Shown here: one piece after another, positions 61,764-64,000 of the stretch
Numbering within the stretch: position 1 is the first letter of the stretch
Layout: every line of letters begins with the position of its first letter
From: Falsiroseomonas selenitidurans
GTDB taxonomy: Bacteria > Pseudomonadota > Alphaproteobacteria > Acetobacterales > Acetobacteraceae
NCBI RefSeq assembly: GCF_012103215.1
Contig: NZ_JAAVNE010000009.1
Coordinates: 62,001-126,000, forward strand
Length of the DNA: 64,000 nt
Reading direction: 5' to 3'
Made by a program: the position numbers and the translations under genes
The notes under the pieces: model-generated
What the model was told of the DNA's origin: nothing
The model's database searches: none
The model's input: the letters and a program-made list of their open reading frames with translations, nothing else

Positions 61764-63059
61764 ATGGACGGCATCGCGGCGCGCGTGGACCAGGCGGCGG
61801 AAGCGGGGGGCGATGCCGCGGTGGATTTCCTGCGCAGGCTGATACGCCTGCAGGCGGGCGGCGAGGCCGCGGTGCAGGCCGATGTGGCGGCGGCGCTGGA
61901 ACAGCTCGGCTGCCGCGTCGAACGCCGCCGCTACCAGCCCGCCGGCATCGTGCTGCGGGATGAATTCGCCGCGGAGGCGGCGATCGCGGCGGAGGAGCGG
62001 GAAGCGGTGCTGGCGCGCTTCCCCGGCAGCGGCGACGGCCGCAGCGTGATCTTCTTCGCCCATCCGGATGGCGAGCCCTTCAACCCGCAGCATGGCTGGC
62101 GGCACGACCCGATGGCGGGCGAGATCGATGCCGGCCGGATCCATGGCTGGGGCGTGGCGGACGACCTCGCCGGCGTGGCGACGATGGTGGAGGCGCTGCG
62201 CGCGGTGCGCGCGGCGGGGCTGACGCCGAAGGGCGACGTCATCCTGGCCAGCACGCCGTCCAAGCGCCATGCGCGCGGCGTGCATGCGCTGCTGCATGGC
62301 GGCGTCGCGGCGGATGCGGCGGTTTATCTGCACCCGGCGGAATCCGGCGTCGGGATGCGGGAGGTGAAGGCGCTGGCCTCCGGCCAGCTGGTGTTCCGCA
62401 TCCTGGTGAAGGGCCGCCTGCCGGCGACGAACGAGCCGGGCCACGCGGCCTTCGCGCACACCGCCATCAACCCGATCGACAAGGCGATGGCGGTGCTGGC
62501 CGCCCTGCGGGCGCTGGATGCCGCGCGCGGGGCGCGGGTGCACCACCCGGCGCTGGATGCCGCGATCGGGCGCAGCACCAACCTGCTGGTGGGCGACGTC
62601 AAGACGCTCGGCGATGGCCGCGCCGCGCGCGTGCCGCCGGCCGTGCAACTCTCCTGCGCCCTGTCCTTCCCGCCCGGGGAGAAGCTGGCGGCGGTGCAGG
62701 CCGAGGTGGAGGCGGCGCTCGCCGCCGCCGTCGCCGCCGATGCGGATCTGATGCTGGAGACCAGCTTCCTGTCCGGAGTCACCGGCGCGGAAGTGCCGCT
62801 GGATCATCCGCTGTGGCTGGCGACCAGCGAGGCCGTGCAACGCGGCACCGGCACGGCGCCGGAGATCAACCCGCTGCACACCTCGTCGGACATCCGCAAC
62901 CCGATGGTGCAGTCGGGCATCCCCTGTGTCGGCCTCGGCCCCCTCTGCGGCGACCTGACGCAGAATGGCGGGCGCGACGAATGGGTGGATGTGGCGGACT
63001 ACAAGCGCGGCGTCGCCGTGGTGGCGGCGCTGATCGCCCTCTGGTGCGGCGCGGACTGA
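61764..63059 (+). CDS. M20-family metallohydrolase, subfamily with altered metal motif
   Basis: 431 aa, cytoplasmic. The first metal motif is HPD (His100, Asp102), the bridging Asp is in VADDLAG (about 133), Glu193 in HPAESG could supply another ligand, and the last His is His372 in NPLHTSSDIRNP. The usual Glu-Glu pair is absent: its place reads LASTPSKRHARG (162-172). The protein may be mononuclear or use Glu193 instead. Divergent from a peptide ABC operon, it probably cleaves an acyl group or peptide bond of the imported compound. Confidence 0.85.
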   Translation: MDGIAARVDQAAEAGGDAAVDFLRRLIRLQAGGEAAVQADVAAALEQLGCRVERRRYQPAGIVLRDEFAAEAAIAAEEREAVLARFPGSGDGRSVIFFAHPDGEPFNPQHGWRHDPMAGEIDAGRIHGWGVADDLAGVATMVEALRAVRAAGLTPKGDVILASTPSKRHARGVHALLHGGVAADAAVYLHPAESGVGMREVKALASGQLVFRILVKGRLPATNEPGHAAFAHTAINPIDKAMAVLAALRALDAARGARVHHPALDAAIGRSTNLLVGDVKTLGDGRAARVPPAVQLSCALSFPPGEKLAAVQAEVEAALAAAVAADADLMLETSFLSGVTGAEVPLDHPLWLATSEAVQRGTGTAPEINPLHTSSDIRNPMVQSGIPCVGLGPLCGDLTQNGGRDEWVDVADYKRGVAVVAALIALWCGAD

Positions 63060-63067
63060 CCGCGCGC

Positions 63068-63119
63068 GATTGTGGGTTGGCCGGGCCGTGGGTGCGCAGC
63101 AGGCTGGCCGACCACGATC
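63068..63119 (+). promoter_or_regulatory. Imperfect hairpin between the M20 gene and mscL
   Basis: Arms 63068-63082 and 63106-63119 pair over 14 bp with one bulge and two G-U pairs (GATTGTGGGTTGGCC with GGCCGACCACGATC). It ends 11 bases before the mscL start and could terminate the M20 message or modulate mscL translation. Confidence 0.45.
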
Positions 63120-63130
63120 CGGAGTCGCCG

Positions 63131-63613
63131 ATGAAGTCGCCCATCCCGCTCGCCGAACCCACCTGGCTCAGCGAGTTCAAGGCCTTCATCATGCGCGGCA
63201 GCGTCATCGACCTTGCCGTCGGCATCGTCATCGGCGCCGCCTTCACCGCCATCGTCTCCTCGCTGGTGGAGGATCTGATCAATCCGCTGATCGGCCTGCT
63301 GGTCGGCGGGATTGATTTCTCCAACGTCTTCGTCGTGCTCAGCGGCACCCGCCAGGCGACGCTGGAGGCAACGCGCGAAAGCGGTGCCGCGGTGCTGGCC
63401 GTCGGGCGCTTCATCAACGCCATCATCAAGTTCCTGATCGTCGCGCTGGCCATCTTCTGGCTGCTGAAGGCGCTGACGCGCCTGCGCGTGCGTCAGGATG
63501 CGGTGAAGGGCCCCTCCTCCACCGACCGGCTGCTGGCGCAGATCCTGGAGGAATTGCGCAGCAACCGCCCTACGGAGTCCATGCCGGCCCCGACCACGCC
63601 TCCGGCACCGTGA
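63131..63613 (+). CDS. mscL: Large-conductance mechanosensitive channel
   Basis: 160 aa. FIMRGSVIDLAVGIVIGAAFTAIVSSLVEDLINPLIGLL is the first amphipathic helix plus pore helix TM1 (residues 19-57), and FLIVALAIFWLLKAL is TM2 near 105-119; the charged cytoplasmic helix follows. Opens under membrane tension to release solutes during hypo-osmotic shock. The Pro/Ala-rich C-terminal tail (TESMPAPTTPPAP) overlaps the convergent BMP gene by 44 bases. Slightly longer than the common 130-150 aa. Confidence 0.95.
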   Translation: MKSPIPLAEPTWLSEFKAFIMRGSVIDLAVGIVIGAAFTAIVSSLVEDLINPLIGLLVGGIDFSNVFVVLSGTRQATLEATRESGAAVLAVGRFINAIIKFLIVALAIFWLLKALTRLRVRQDAVKGPSSTDRLLAQILEELRSNRPTESMPAPTTPPAP

Positions 63614-64000
63614 CCTCCCCGGCCAGCACCGCCGCCTGAAGCGCGGCGACGCGGGCGGCCAGCGCCGGCGGCACATCGGCGGCCAGCGCCAGGCGCACCG
63701 CCTCCGGCGCCTCCAGCCCGATGCGCCGGTCGGCGAAGCGCCCGGCGAGGAAGGCCTCGATCGCCGCCCACATCGCCACGCCATTGTCGGCGACGGCGGA
63801 GGCCAGGAACACCGGGGCCTCCTGCGTCCAATCGCGCACATTGCCGATGGCGCGCATTCCGCTGGCGCGGCAGGCGGCCAGCGCGCCGTCGCGGCCGCCA
63901 TCCAGCATGGCGAATTGCAGCCGCGCCCCGTCGCGCGCCTGCGCCGCCGTCCAGTATTCGGCCAGCGCCGGGTCGTGCTGGTTGCCGCAGAAGCCGCTCA
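63570..64000 (-). CDS. BMP-family ABC transporter substrate-binding protein, C-terminal part
   Basis: The frame runs off the right edge, so only the last 142 residues are present. CGNQHDPALAEYW, ACRASGMRAIGNVRDW, VFLASAVADNGVAMWAAIEAFLAGRF and the stop at 63570 resemble the second lobe of PnrA/BMP-like receptors for nucleosides. An in-frame ATG at 63908 is internal, since similarity continues upstream of it. Convergent with and overlapping mscL. Confidence 0.8.
   Translation of the reverse strand, partial: SGFCGNQHDPALAEYWTAAQARDGARLQFAMLDGGRDGALAACRASGMRAIGNVRDWTQEAPVFLASAVADNGVAMWAAIEAFLAGRFADRRIGLEAPEAVRLALAADVPPALAARVAALQAAVLAGEVTVPEAWSGPAWTP

Overview
The window is very GC-rich chromosomal DNA with strong third-position GC, ATGA/GTGA stop-start overlaps and mostly Shine-Dalgarno starts. 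The gene content is alphaproteobacterial and fits a soil or water Acetobacteraceae of the Roseomonas type: many orphan TctC/Bug-type periplasmic receptors, several peptide-class ABC importers, homospermidine synthase, and an ECF42-type sigma factor with a DGPF partner. I see no IS element, phage gene, tRNA, rRNA or CRISPR array, so this looks like resident chromosome devoted to scavenging and oxidising organic acids, amino acids and N-compounds.

Layout. 1-2227: end of a TauD-like dioxygenase, an FAH-family enzyme and a Bug receptor. 8871-2268 (minus): cupin, NAD(P)H oxidoreductase, Bug receptor, a two-subunit molybdenum hydroxylase, a dihydroxyphthalate-decarboxylase-like protein and another Bug receptor. 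8946-13598: a second NAD(P)H oxidoreductase, then a pyrimidine-type ABC importer with a cytosine-deaminase-like amidohydrolase. 13867-17712: a polyamine-class ABC importer with both permeases fused in one protein. 17871-19438: DGPF protein plus ECF42-like sigma factor. 19533-27251: a seven-gene operon (HyuA, HyuB, Bug, class II aldolase, Bug, cupin, DHOD-like) facing an IclR regulator. 28136-32389: polyamine block of agmatinase, ornithine decarboxylase behind a roughly 500-nt structured leader, and homospermidine synthase.

32445-39786: peptide-type receptor, alpha/beta hydrolase, GntR/FCD regulator with a visible promoter and operator, MmgE/PrpD protein, FAD oxidoreductase and quinone oxidoreductase. 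52651-39787 (minus): one thirteen-gene unit of about 13 kb holding three DAO-type flavoproteins, two BFD-type flavoproteins with two small [2Fe-2S] partners, an SDR, and one peptide ABC importer whose two ATPase genes lie at opposite ends. A second, paralogous receptor (52739) is transcribed divergently, followed by a Bug receptor. 61608-55445 (minus): a complete peptide ABC importer ending in a glutathione S-transferase, divergent from an M20-family hydrolase. 63131-64000: MscL and the end of a BMP-type receptor.

The most interesting parts are the ornithine decarboxylase leader (seven hairpins, an alphaproteobacterial promoter, and an Arg-rich frame that could begin at or near the first transcribed base) and the 13-kb oxidase/importer operon with its duplicated receptor and oxidase modules. 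A third pattern recurs: inside otherwise tightly overlapping operons, junctions next to solute-receptor genes carry hairpins that cover start codons or ribosome sites or follow the receptor gene.
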